NCBI RefSeq assembly: GCF_009811315.1
Contig: NZ_BLID01000013.1
Coordinates: forward strand, 1-64,000
Source of the DNA: Vibrio atypicus
GTDB lineage: Bacteria > Pseudomonadota > Gammaproteobacteria > Enterobacterales > Vibrionaceae
Direction of reading: 5' to 3'
DNA length: 64,000 nt
Shown: positions 1-7,820 of the stretch, piece after piece
Numbering within the stretch: position 1 is the stretch's first letter
Layout: every line of letters begins with the position of its first letter
Notes under the pieces: generated by a model
What the model saw: the letters and a program-made list of their open reading frames with translations, nothing else
Database searches by the model: none
What the model was told of the DNA's origin: nothing
Position numbers and translations under genes: made by a program

Positions 1-26
1 TGAGCCATGATCAAACTCTTCAATTT
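1..26 (-). rRNA. rrs: 16S rRNA, 5' end only
   Basis: Read on the minus strand, the first 26 bases are the conserved start of bacterial 16S rRNA (AAATTGAAGAGTTTGATCAT and following bases). The rest of the gene and presumably the whole rrn operon lie outside the window. The leader and promoter just upstream support the call. Confidence 0.95.
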
Positions 27-246
27 AAGATTTTGTTCGGCTCAATGAATACTGACTTCAAAACTACTGTGTAATTTTAAAGCTATTATCGTTCCAACAG
101 AACGATAATGAATTGACTGTGCCAAGTCTTTCGACTCGTTTGGTCACTCAGTTCATTGAAACCTAATTTGATACCGCTCTCTATAAAGAAAGAATATCTA
201 ATTGGATTATCATCAACGAGTGCCCACACAGATTGATAGGTTTATA

Positions 247-258
247 TTGTTAAAGAGC
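247..258 (-). promoter_or_regulatory. rrn leader boxA antitermination site
   Basis: The minus strand reads GCTCTTTAACAA, the boxA sequence bound by NusB/NusE in rRNA leaders. It lies between the rrn promoter and the 16S start, where it is expected. The remaining leader (27-430) should hold the pre-16S processing stem; no ORF is supported in it. Confidence 0.8.
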
Positions 259-429
259 TTTTCTTCTTTGTGACTCACATCACTTCGGAAGAGGCAGCCA
301 TTCTAGCGTTTCATTCTCAAGTGTCAAACACTTTTTTGAATTTTTTGTTTCAAGCGTTTCAGCATCAAAACAAGCGAGTTGGCTTTACTGATTTATCGAC
401 AAAGCCTTGTGGCGTCTGCCGTGTCAGTG

Positions 430-500
430 GATGCGCATTATAGGGAGTTCAGCTTTAAGCGCAACCCCTTTTTCAAATAAAATTGAAAAAAGTAACTGTT
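430..500 (-). promoter_or_regulatory. rrn P1-type promoter
   Basis: On the minus strand there is a -35 TTGCGC (459-464), a 16-bp spacer and a perfect -10 TATAAT (437-442), followed by a GC-rich GCGC discriminator. The start is expected near 430. AT-rich tracts at 465-500 fit an UP element. This architecture is typical of rRNA P1 promoters controlled by ppGpp and Fis. Confidence 0.8.
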
Positions 501-525
501 CGTTGAATTTGTATTCAAAAGCACA

Positions 526-554
526 AAAAAAGAGAGCAATTCGCTCTCTTTTTA
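526..554 (-). terminator. Rho-independent terminator of the ubiD-fre operon
   Basis: An AGAGAGC/GCTCTCT stem with a 5-nt loop, flanked by A and T tracts, lies just downstream of fre on the minus strand. Confidence 0.8.
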
Positions 555-571
555 GTCTCTTTTAATCAAGT

Positions 572-1285
572 TTAGATAAATGCATAGGCATCAGCGAACA
601 TTCTATCGCTTTGAGCACCTTTATTCTGAGTAAATTGCTCACGCGCAGCTCCTGCCATTTCGAAACGACCCGCAATGTAGATGTCATACTCGGCCAGTGA
701 GGCGAAATCCCCACTCACCGCTTCTAATACGTTACCGACTTTACCTTGCCACTCCGTTGGCGCTTGCTCAACGACTGGTACAAAGTGAACATTGCTGTGT
801 TGCGCTGCGATCTGGTCTAACTCTTCTTTTGCATACAGTTGGCAATCATCACGACCACCCCAGTATAGGTAGATTTCATTATTTAAACTCTGTGCAACAC
901 AGTGATCAAGAATTGAACGCACATAGCTAAAGCCAGTGCCACCTGCAATAAGCAGCAATGGACGATCACTATCTTCTTGGATCCAAGCATCACCATGTGG
1001 AGCATCAATAGTCATATCACCGCCATTATCAAGGGCAGCTTTCATAGCTTCTACCACTTCTAAGGCGTAAGCGTTTTGTTCAGCTGCACCAATATGCAGT
1101 TCTAGCTCACCCTCATGACGGCATGGGCTACTTGCAATAGAGAAAGGACGCTTGTCTTTTTCACCCATCACAACCATTAGGTACTGCCCTGCTTTAAAGT
1201 TAACAGGTGACTCTGGGTGAAGAAGAATTTGATAAGTATTACAAGCTAACGGCCTAATTGACTTTACTTTACATTGGATGGTCAT
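572..1285 (-). CDS. fre: NAD(P)H-flavin reductase Fre
   Basis: Encodes a 237-aa flavin reductase (E. coli Fre is about 233 aa) that uses NAD(P)H to reduce free FMN or riboflavin in the cytosol. An N-terminal FAD-binding-type beta barrel carries the flavin motif RPFSIASS near residue 46. A C-terminal nucleotide-binding lobe has GGTGFSYVRSIL near residue 115. It is the last gene of ubiD-ferredoxin-fre, 14 nt after the ferredoxin gene. E. coli also has ubiD-fre, so reduced flavin may support the UbiX/UbiD prenyl-FMN route, but that link is inference. Confidence 0.93.
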   Translation of the reverse strand: MTIQCKVKSIRPLACNTYQILLHPESPVNFKAGQYLMVVMGEKDKRPFSIASSPCRHEGELELHIGAAEQNAYALEVVEAMKAALDNGGDMTIDAPHGDAWIQEDSDRPLLLIAGGTGFSYVRSILDHCVAQSLNNEIYLYWGGRDDCQLYAKEELDQIAAQHSNVHFVPVVEQAPTEWQGKVGNVLEAVSGDFASLAEYDIYIAGRFEMAGAAREQFTQNKGAQSDRMFADAYAFI

Positions 1286-1299
1286 GGTGTTCCTCTTAC

Positions 1300-1569
1300 T
1301 TACTCCTCAAAAGTAAGTACTAAATTACTTTCGGCGTACGCCTGACAAGCAAATACCCAACCTTGTTGTTGCTCTTTCTCAGTGAGCATCGGTTCAAGGT
1401 GGTAACTTACTGTTCCTTCAAGTTTGCGGCACAGACACGCTGCACACGCCCCAACCTGGCATCGATGAGGGAAGCGAATATTATTGTTGAGCGCCGCTTC
1501 CAATATCGTCTGCCCATCTTGCACCTCAAAAGCAATACCTTGAGGCAGCAAGACGATAGTGTTTATCAT
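1300..1569 (-). CDS. 2Fe-2S plant-type ferredoxin
   Basis: An 89-aa ferredoxin-fold protein with the cluster pattern C-x4-C-x2-C (RCQVGACAAC, residues 36-45) and a distant fourth Cys in VFACQAYAE near residue 75. No signal peptide is visible, so it is a cytosolic electron carrier. Its start codon overlaps the ubiD stop as ATGA (1566-1569), so the two are probably translationally coupled. It sits between ubiD and fre. That position suggests it passes electrons to or from the flavin reductase, but the partner is not known from the sequence. Confidence 0.88.
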   Translation of the reverse strand: MINTIVLLPQGIAFEVQDGQTILEAALNNNIRFPHRCQVGACAACLCRKLEGTVSYHLEPMLTEKEQQQGWVFACQAYAESNLVLTFEE

Positions 1570-3422
1570 GATATTCCCAGCTTACTCCATTTCGCATCAA
1601 CCTGCGCAACGAGCTCTGGGTCTTTCTTAATGGGAACGCCCCATTCTCTTTCTACTTCACCACTGAATTTATTCGTTGCATCTAAAGCCAGTTTAGAACA
1701 ACGTCCATTCTGTGCCGAGATTTGAACCGTATCACGTGCAGGGTCCATTCGAGTCGTCATCGCCCAAATAATGTCATTCCAATCGTGAACATTGACATCT
1801 TCATCGCATAACACCACAAATTTTGCGTCCGTATACTGCTCTAATAGTTGCCACAGTTTCTCGAGCAGACGCTTAGACTCTCCAGCCTGGGATTTACGCA
1901 TCGATACAATCGCAAAGCGGTCGTCACCTGCCGATTTAGGTAGTGCGATATCGATCACTTCACTATTTTCAGCTTTAAATTGTTCTAAGACCTCTTGACT
2001 TAGAGACTCAATAGAACGAACCGCTAAATCTGGATCAGACGCTTTTTCTGCGTCCCATTTAATCGTCGCATCCATACCCATTTTTGAGCCTAACCCAACG
2101 ATAGGTGAAGCGAAGTCTAACGAATCAATCGGCGTATTTTCGATCATCAGAGTATCTCGAACCGGTTCCATGTTATTAGCCATTGCTTTAATCACATCGT
2201 CCCAGCTACGAGCATCAACGCTTTCATCACATACGACGACAAATTTGGTATACATGAACTGACGCAAGAAAGACCACACGCCTAACATCACGCGCTTGGC
2301 ATGACCAGGGTACTGCTTCTTGATCGTCACGACTGCCATCCGATACGAGCACCCTTCAGGCGGTAGGTAGAAATCTTCTATCTCAGGAAACTGCTTTTGT
2401 AAAATAGGAACAAACACTTCATTCAGTGCAACTCCTAACACAGCAGGTTCATCTGGCGGACGCCCCGTGTATGTGCTGTGGTAAATCGGGTCTTTACGCA
2501 TTGTGATATGCGTAATTGTGAAAACGTGGTGCTTTTCTTTTTCGTTGTAATAGCCAGTATGGTCACCATAAGGACCTTCATCAGCATACTCATTTGGATC
2601 GATATAACCTTCCATCACAATTTCGGCACTCGCAGGTACTTCAAGGTCATTACTGACTGATTTAACCACTTCAGTTTTACTACCACGAAGTAATCCAGCA
2701 AATGCGTATTCAGATAGGGTATCCGGAACCGGTGTAACCGCGCCGAGTATCGTCGCAGGGTCAGCCCCAAAAGCCACAGAAATTGGGAATGGTTTACCCG
2801 GGTGTGTTTCCATCCAATCACGTAGATCCAGCGCACCGCCTCTATGGGCTAACCAGCGCATGATGATCTTGTTCTTAGCGATTTTTTGCTGACGGTAAAT
2901 CCCCAAGTTTTGGCGTTTCTTGTGTGGGCCGCGCGTGACGGTTAATCCCCAAGTCAATAAAGGAGCAACATCATCTTGCCAGCAGCTCATCACAGGGATC
3001 TTATCTAAATCGACGTCATCTCCTTGCCAAACCACTTCCTGACATGCGGCTTTTCGAAGACGCTTTGCGGGCATGTTGAGCACTTGCTTAAAAACCGGAA
3101 TTTTATCCAACGCGTCTTTAAATCCACGTGGCGGTTCTGGTTCTTTCAAGTACGCCAGCAGTTTCCCAACTTCACGCAGCTCTTTCACTTCGCTGCGGCC
3201 CATACCCATCGCCACTCGTTCAGGCGTACCAAACAAGTTAGTCAGAACCGGAATATCATAGCCAATGGGATTTTCAAATAACAAAGCAGGACCACCTGAA
3301 CGTAAAGTCCGGTCGCTGATTTCAGTCATTTCATAATGTGGGTCAACAGGGTGAGTGATGCGTTTCAGTTTGCCCTCTTGTTCAAGATGAGCAATGAAAT
3401 CACGTAAATCCTTAAAACTCAT
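1566..3422 (-). CDS. ubiD: UbiD, 4-hydroxy-3-polyprenylbenzoate decarboxylase, long form
   Basis: Catalyses prenyl-FMN-dependent decarboxylation of the polyprenyl-4-hydroxybenzoate intermediate in ubiquinone synthesis. The core is recognisable through ADEGPYGDHTGYY (about residues 280-292, acidic catalytic region) and the family C-terminus DATNKFSGEVEREWG. At 618 aa it is about 120 aa longer than E. coli UbiD (497 aa). The extra length is an internal tandem duplication: residues about 360-455 (YRMAVVTIKKQY... to GMDATIKW) match residues about 501-590 (DRFAIVSMRKSQ... to ALDATNKF). The second copy has the family-like end. First gene of a three-gene operon. Confidence 0.92.
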   Translation of the reverse strand: MSFKDLRDFIAHLEQEGKLKRITHPVDPHYEMTEISDRTLRSGGPALLFENPIGYDIPVLTNLFGTPERVAMGMGRSEVKELREVGKLLAYLKEPEPPRGFKDALDKIPVFKQVLNMPAKRLRKAACQEVVWQGDDVDLDKIPVMSCWQDDVAPLLTWGLTVTRGPHKKRQNLGIYRQQKIAKNKIIMRWLAHRGGALDLRDWMETHPGKPFPISVAFGADPATILGAVTPVPDTLSEYAFAGLLRGSKTEVVKSVSNDLEVPASAEIVMEGYIDPNEYADEGPYGDHTGYYNEKEKHHVFTITHITMRKDPIYHSTYTGRPPDEPAVLGVALNEVFVPILQKQFPEIEDFYLPPEGCSYRMAVVTIKKQYPGHAKRVMLGVWSFLRQFMYTKFVVVCDESVDARSWDDVIKAMANNMEPVRDTLMIENTPIDSLDFASPIVGLGSKMGMDATIKWDAEKASDPDLAVRSIESLSQEVLEQFKAENSEVIDIALPKSAGDDRFAIVSMRKSQAGESKRLLEKLWQLLEQYTDAKFVVLCDEDVNVHDWNDIIWAMTTRMDPARDTVQISAQNGRCSKLALDATNKFSGEVEREWGVPIKKDPELVAQVDAKWSKLGIS

Positions 3423-3462
3423 AGGCCTTCATAATGGCTGGTTAAACTGCAAGCAGTATAAC

Positions 3463-3492
3463 AAAAAGAGGAATCATTCGATCCCTCTTTTT
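3463..3492 (-). terminator. Terminator after the 330-aa secreted protein gene
   Basis: A stem AAAAAGAGG/CCTCTTTTT with a 12-nt loop and a T tract lies downstream of the gene at 3520-4512, read on the minus strand. Confidence 0.65.
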
Positions 3493-3519
3493 CTTGTGGT
3501 TATTTTTACCTGATCAACG

Positions 3520-4512
3520 CTATTGTGACAGTACGTTCATTATTGCGCTGCTACGCACCGATTGGTTACTACTGACCAACTCTTCTAACCAAGATGTATA
3601 GCCTTGGCGTGCCAATTCCTGCGCAACCAAAGGCGCGTCATCCTTTAGAGCCATTCGTTCGATGAGGAATGCTTTTGTCTCTTGGCTCATAGGCCGAATA
3701 CGGGTTAGCTGCTTAAAGGCATGCTCTTTTAGGCTTGGGTTTTGCGATGCATGAATAATTTGCTCAATAGAAAACTCATCCGCGACTTTCGCCAATCGAG
3801 ACAACTCTTGTTGGCTATTAAAATCAGCGCGCATTAACCACACCAATTTATACACTTCAGGATCTTCGCTGACTTGAGCCAAACGAACCATCACCTCAGA
3901 TGAAGGAAGCCAGCTTATTACCGCCTCTTCCGTTAATTGTTTGGCTAACCCAGAAACCGCTTCAGCAGATAGACTATCGAGTTCTCTAATCAATAAGGCT
4001 TCACGGGTTTGCACTTGGTAATCGTTACCTGATAGCCACTGCTGTAAATCAAGCTCTCCTCGCTCAGCTTTTAACACAAAGTCGAGTGTCGACTGATCTT
4101 GTTTCCACTGTTTCAACAAACGGCTAGCAATAGCAGGATAGTTAAAAGCAGGCACAGAGAACTCGTAGCCATCCCCTCGTTCCAATACTTGATAGGTTGG
4201 AACCATAGACTTTTGCTGTTCGACGAATACAGCCATTTTAGGGGTCAGAATGATTTGTTGATGTTCGATCTTATTAAGCAGTAGATAGCGGGTGACTTCT
4301 TGTTGAGGTAGGGAAAGCCTTTCGAGAGCGAAATTAAGAGAGTCAATATTGTCTTCAATCACATACTGAAGCAACTGAGCGACTTTTTGATGAACTTGCT
4401 CATCTTGCAATAATGTTTCGACGCGGTTGGGCGTCATCTCTGATGCAGAGACAACGGGCGCTCCTAGTAATAATGCGGATAGGAGTACCGACGACAACAG
4501 TCCTTGTTGCAT
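3520..4512 (-). CDS. Uncharacterised secreted or periplasmic protein
   Basis: I do not recognise this 330-aa protein. It begins with a clear signal peptide (hydrophobic stretch of residues 4-20, cleavage likely after PVVSA near residue 23). The mature part is almost entirely helical-looking and Leu/Glu/Gln-rich, with short units such as RLAQVSEDPEVYKLVWLM and RLAKVADEFSIEQIIH. These suggest an alpha-solenoid or HEAT-like fold. It is monocistronic between rho and ubiD, with its own terminator and a good Shine-Dalgarno (AGGAGG shortly before the ATG). A periplasmic scaffold or binding role is possible but unproven. Confidence 0.75.
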   Translation of the reverse strand: MQQGLLSSVLLSALLLGAPVVSASEMTPNRVETLLQDEQVHQKVAQLLQYVIEDNIDSLNFALERLSLPQQEVTRYLLLNKIEHQQIILTPKMAVFVEQQKSMVPTYQVLERGDGYEFSVPAFNYPAIASRLLKQWKQDQSTLDFVLKAERGELDLQQWLSGNDYQVQTREALLIRELDSLSAEAVSGLAKQLTEEAVISWLPSSEVMVRLAQVSEDPEVYKLVWLMRADFNSQQELSRLAKVADEFSIEQIIHASQNPSLKEHAFKQLTRIRPMSQETKAFLIERMALKDDAPLVAQELARQGYTSWLEELVSSNQSVRSSAIMNVLSQ

Positions 4513-4570
4513 GTTAACCTCCTTGTAACATTTCCACCATTGTGCTTGTTATCAGGTGATAATGCAAACA

Positions 4571-4602
4571 AAAACGCCACCGCTTGTGCGGTGGCGTTTT
4601 AT
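4571..4602 (-). terminator. rho terminator
   Basis: A perfect AAAACGCCACCGC/GCGGTGGCGTTTT stem with a TTGT loop lies 17 nt after the rho stop codon. It is symmetric and could act on both strands. Confidence 0.85.
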
Positions 4603-4618
4603 TAGAAATCAGTCCGAA

Positions 4619-5878
4619 TTACTGACGACGCATTGCATCGAAGAACTCATCATTGGTCTTCGTCATTGCAAGCTTATCAATCAGGAATTCCATCGCATCG
4701 ATTTCGCCCATTGGGTGAACAATCTTACGTAGAATCCACATCTTCTGTAGCTCTTCGTTCTTGGTTAGAAGCTCTTCACGACGCGTACCACTACGGTTAA
4801 AGTCGATTGCTGGGAATACACGTTTCTCAGCGATCTTACGGTTCAGGTGAATTTCCATGTTACCTGTACCTTTAAACTCTTCGTAGATTACTTCGTCCAT
4901 CTTAGAACCTGTATCTACTAGCGCTGTCGCCAGAATCGTCAAACTACCGCCTTCTTCAACGTTACGAGCAGCACCGAAGAAGCGCTTAGGACGATGAAGG
5001 GCATTCGCATCCACACCACCAGTAAGAACTTTACCTGATGAAGGAACAACGGTGTTGTAAGCACGCGCTAGACGAGTGATAGAGTCAAGCAGGATAACCA
5101 CGTCTTTCTTGTGTTCAACAAGACGTTTTGCTTTCTCGATCACCATTTCAGCGACTTGCACGTGACGTGATGCTGGCTCATCAAAAGTAGAAGCGATAAC
5201 TTCACCTTTCACTAAGCGCTGCATCTCTGTTACTTCTTCTGGACGTTCGTCGATAAGAAGTACCATCAACTCACACTCTGGGTGGTTGTAAGCAATGCTC
5301 TGCGCAATATTTTGCAGCAGCATTGTTTTACCCGCTTTAGGCGGCGCCACGATCAGACCACGCTGACCTTTACCAATTGGTGACGCTAAATCTAGAACAC
5401 GAGCAGTAATATCTTCTGTCGAACCGTTACCACGCTCCATAACCATACGCTCGTTTGCGTGCAGTGGCGTCAAGTTTTCAAATAGAATCTTGTTACGCGC
5501 GTTATCTGGCTTGTCATCATTAACTGTATTGACTTTAAGCAGAGCAAAATAACGTTCACCGTCTTTTGGTGGACGAATTTTCCCGGCAATAGAGTCACCT
5601 GTACGTAGGTTAAAACGACGGATCTGACTTGGAGAAACGTAAATATCGTCCGGACCAGCTAGGTATGAGCTGTCTGCACTACGCAAGAAACCAAAGCCGT
5701 CTTGAAGTATTTCCAGAACACCGTCGCCAAAAATATCTTCACCACTTTTAGCGTGCGCTTTTAGGATGGAGAAGATGATGTCTTGCTTTCTTAGACGTGC
5801 TAGGTTTTCAAGGCCCAAGCTCTCGCCAAGTTTAACAAGATCAGACACAGGTCTGTTCTTCAATTCTGTAAGATTCAT
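4619..5878 (-). CDS. rho: Transcription termination factor Rho
   Basis: A hexameric RNA-dependent ATPase/helicase that ends transcription of untranslated RNA. An N-terminal Rho helix bundle (MNLTELKNRPVSDLV) is followed by the RNA-binding cold-shock domain (GFGFLR, about residues 60-66) and the ATPase with Walker A PPKAGKT and Walker B VVILLDSITR. I chose the ATG at 5878 (419 aa), which matches the E. coli protein exactly in length. An in-frame TTG at 5902 would add MTKQVSTT, but no Shine-Dalgarno supports it. The order rho-trxA-rhlB-gppA is as in enteric bacteria. The 5879-6027 leader may carry the autoregulatory region known in E. coli. Confidence 0.97.
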   Translation of the reverse strand: MNLTELKNRPVSDLVKLGESLGLENLARLRKQDIIFSILKAHAKSGEDIFGDGVLEILQDGFGFLRSADSSYLAGPDDIYVSPSQIRRFNLRTGDSIAGKIRPPKDGERYFALLKVNTVNDDKPDNARNKILFENLTPLHANERMVMERGNGSTEDITARVLDLASPIGKGQRGLIVAPPKAGKTMLLQNIAQSIAYNHPECELMVLLIDERPEEVTEMQRLVKGEVIASTFDEPASRHVQVAEMVIEKAKRLVEHKKDVVILLDSITRLARAYNTVVPSSGKVLTGGVDANALHRPKRFFGAARNVEEGGSLTILATALVDTGSKMDEVIYEEFKGTGNMEIHLNRKIAEKRVFPAIDFNRSGTRREELLTKNEELQKMWILRKIVHPMGEIDAMEFLIDKLAMTKTNDEFFDAMRRQ

Positions 5879-6027
5879 TGTGGTGGATACTTGTTTAGTC
5901 AAAATAGGATCTGTTATTTAGTTAAGATGGATTCGGTCTCAGGATCGACCAAGAAGAGAAACTTGTTTAATTAACGTGCGATAAACTAGCACTAAATAGT
6001 AGCCTAGTCTAGATTTTGTTGGTGTTC

Positions 6028-6061
6028 AAAAAACAAAACCGTGCACTATTCCAATGCACGG
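6028..6061 (-). terminator. trxA terminator
   Basis: A CCGTGCA/TGCACGG stem with a 9-nt loop is followed on the minus strand by a T-rich run, immediately downstream of trxA. Confidence 0.8.
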
Positions 6062-6073
6062 TCTCATCTACGA

Positions 6074-6400
6074 CTAAAGATTTGCGTCTAAGAACTCTTT
6101 TAGTTGAGTCTTAGATAGTGCGCCTACTTTAGTAGCGGCTACGTTACCATCTTTAAATAGAAGCAACGTTGGAATACCACGGATACCAAATTTAGGCGGT
6201 GTACCCGCATTTTGGTCGATATTTAGTTTACCGATAGTGAGCTTGCCTTCGTACTCGTCCGCGATTTCGTCCAGGATAGGAGCGATCATTTTACAAGGAC
6301 CACACCATTCTGCCCAAAAATCAACAAGAACTGGGCCTGCAGCATTGATTACATCGTTTTCAAAACCGTCATCAGTAAGCTGCAAAATCTTATCACTCAT
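6074..6400 (-). CDS. trxA: Thioredoxin 1
   Basis: A cytosolic disulfide reductase with the active site WCGPC (Cys33 and Cys36) and the cis-proline loop GIPTLLLF, 108 aa as in E. coli. The ATG at 6400 has a strong Shine-Dalgarno (GGAGTGGAAG) directly upstream. The longer in-frame reading from 6436 is therefore rejected. It is divergent from rhlB and upstream of rho. The strong hairpin in between suggests trxA and rho are mostly separate units. It would be recycled by thioredoxin reductase, which is not in this window. Confidence 0.97.
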   Translation of the reverse strand: MSDKILQLTDDGFENDVINAAGPVLVDFWAEWCGPCKMIAPILDEIADEYEGKLTIGKLNIDQNAGTPPKFGIRGIPTLLLFKDGNVAATKVGALSKTQLKEFLDANL

Positions 6401-6511
6401 CTTCCACTCCAATGTGTTTTTTTGAACTGGTTGCAAGATAACCAGGATTTAGATGCCCTATTGGAATGTATTTACTTTCGTATTGCAAGCTTAAGCTGAT
6501 ATTCTATAGCC

Positions 6512-7813
6512 ATGAAAAAGACGCATATCACAGAGCAAAAGTTCGCCGATTTGGGATTACATCCTCAAGTTACTGAAGGTTTGGAGAAAAAAGGGTTCGA
6601 ATTTTGTACCCCAATTCAAGCTTTGGCGTTGCCGGTACTGCTCACCGGCCAAGACATCGCAGGTCAGGCTCAAACAGGCACAGGTAAAACCCTGGCTTTC
6701 CTGACGGCTACTTTTAACCACTTACTGACGACACCTGAACATGAAGGTCGTAAGCCAACTCAACCGCGCGCTATTATTATGGCACCAACGCGTGAGTTAG
6801 CGATTCAGATCTACAATGACGCTGCCCCACTGATTGAAAGCACGGGTATTAAAGCGGCATTAGCTTACGGTGGCGAAAGCTACGACAAGCAATTAGGTAA
6901 GCTTGAGCAAGGTGTGGATGTACTGATTGGTACAACTGGCCGCATCATTGACTTCTATAAACAGAAAGTCTTTAACCTAAATCACATTCAAGCCGTTGTA
7001 CTTGATGAAGCGGATCGCATGTTCGATCTTGGGTTTATTAAAGATATTCGTTTCTTGTTCCGCCGTATGCCAGAACCACAAGACCGCATGAACATGCTGT
7101 TTTCTGCCACGCTATCTTACCGTGTACAAGAGTTAGCTTTCGAACACATGCACAACCCAGAGCATGTGGTTGTTGAGCCAGAACGCAAAACGGGTCACCG
7201 CATCCAAGAAGAGTTGTTCTACCCATCTAACGAACACAAGATGTCATTGCTTCAGACTCTAATTGAAGAAGAGTGGCCAGATCGCGCGATTATTTTTGCT
7301 AACACCAAACACAAATGTGATTCAGTGTGGGGGCACCTAGCGGCAGATGGACACCGAGTCGGTCTACTAACCGGTGATGTTCCACAGAAGAAACGTGAAC
7401 GCATCCTTGAGCAATTTACTAAGGGCGAAGTGGATCTGTTGGTTGCGACTGATGTTGCCGCTCGTGGCCTACACATTCCACAAGTAACGCACGTATTCAA
7501 CTTCGACTTGCCTGACGACTGTGAAGACTATGTTCACCGTATTGGCCGTACTGGCCGTGCTGGTGCAAGTGGTCACTCGATTAGCTTTGCTTGTGAAGAT
7601 TACGCCATTAACCTTCCACCAATCGAAGAATACATTGAACACGCAATTCCAGTTTCGGATTACGACCCAAGCGCTCTGATCGAAGATCTACCTGCGCCAA
7701 TTCGCATGCGTTCAAATCGTCCGCAGCAGCGTCGTACCAATACTGGTGGTTCTCGTTCAGGTAACCGTCGCCAAAACAATCGCTCTCGTCCACGTCAGCA
7801 AAAGGATTCTTAA
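6512..7813 (+). CDS. rhlB: ATP-dependent RNA helicase RhlB
   Basis: DEAD-box helicase of the RNA degradosome that unwinds structured mRNA for RNase E and PNPase. Visible motifs are the Q motif (FCTPIQALALP), motif I AQTGTGKT, motif II VLDEADRM, motif III SAT and motif VI HRIGRTGR. The C-terminal tail (about residues 398-433) is basic and low in complexity (SNRPQQRRTNTGGSRSGNRR), as in RhlB. At 433 aa it is close to E. coli RhlB (421 aa). It lies divergently from trxA, and gppA starts 7 nt after its stop, so the two are co-transcribed. Confidence 0.95.
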   Translation: MKKTHITEQKFADLGLHPQVTEGLEKKGFEFCTPIQALALPVLLTGQDIAGQAQTGTGKTLAFLTATFNHLLTTPEHEGRKPTQPRAIIMAPTRELAIQIYNDAAPLIESTGIKAALAYGGESYDKQLGKLEQGVDVLIGTTGRIIDFYKQKVFNLNHIQAVVLDEADRMFDLGFIKDIRFLFRRMPEPQDRMNMLFSATLSYRVQELAFEHMHNPEHVVVEPERKTGHRIQEELFYPSNEHKMSLLQTLIEEEWPDRAIIFANTKHKCDSVWGHLAADGHRVGLLTGDVPQKKRERILEQFTKGEVDLLVATDVAARGLHIPQVTHVFNFDLPDDCEDYVHRIGRTGRAGASGHSISFACEDYAINLPPIEEYIEHAIPVSDYDPSALIEDLPAPIRMRSNRPQQRRTNTGGSRSGNRRQNNRSRPRQQKDS

Positions 7814-7820
7814 GTCGTCT

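Noticed and set aside
1363..1725. 120-codon plus-strand ORF
   Set aside because: It is antisense to the ferredoxin and ubiD genes, which have clear family motifs.
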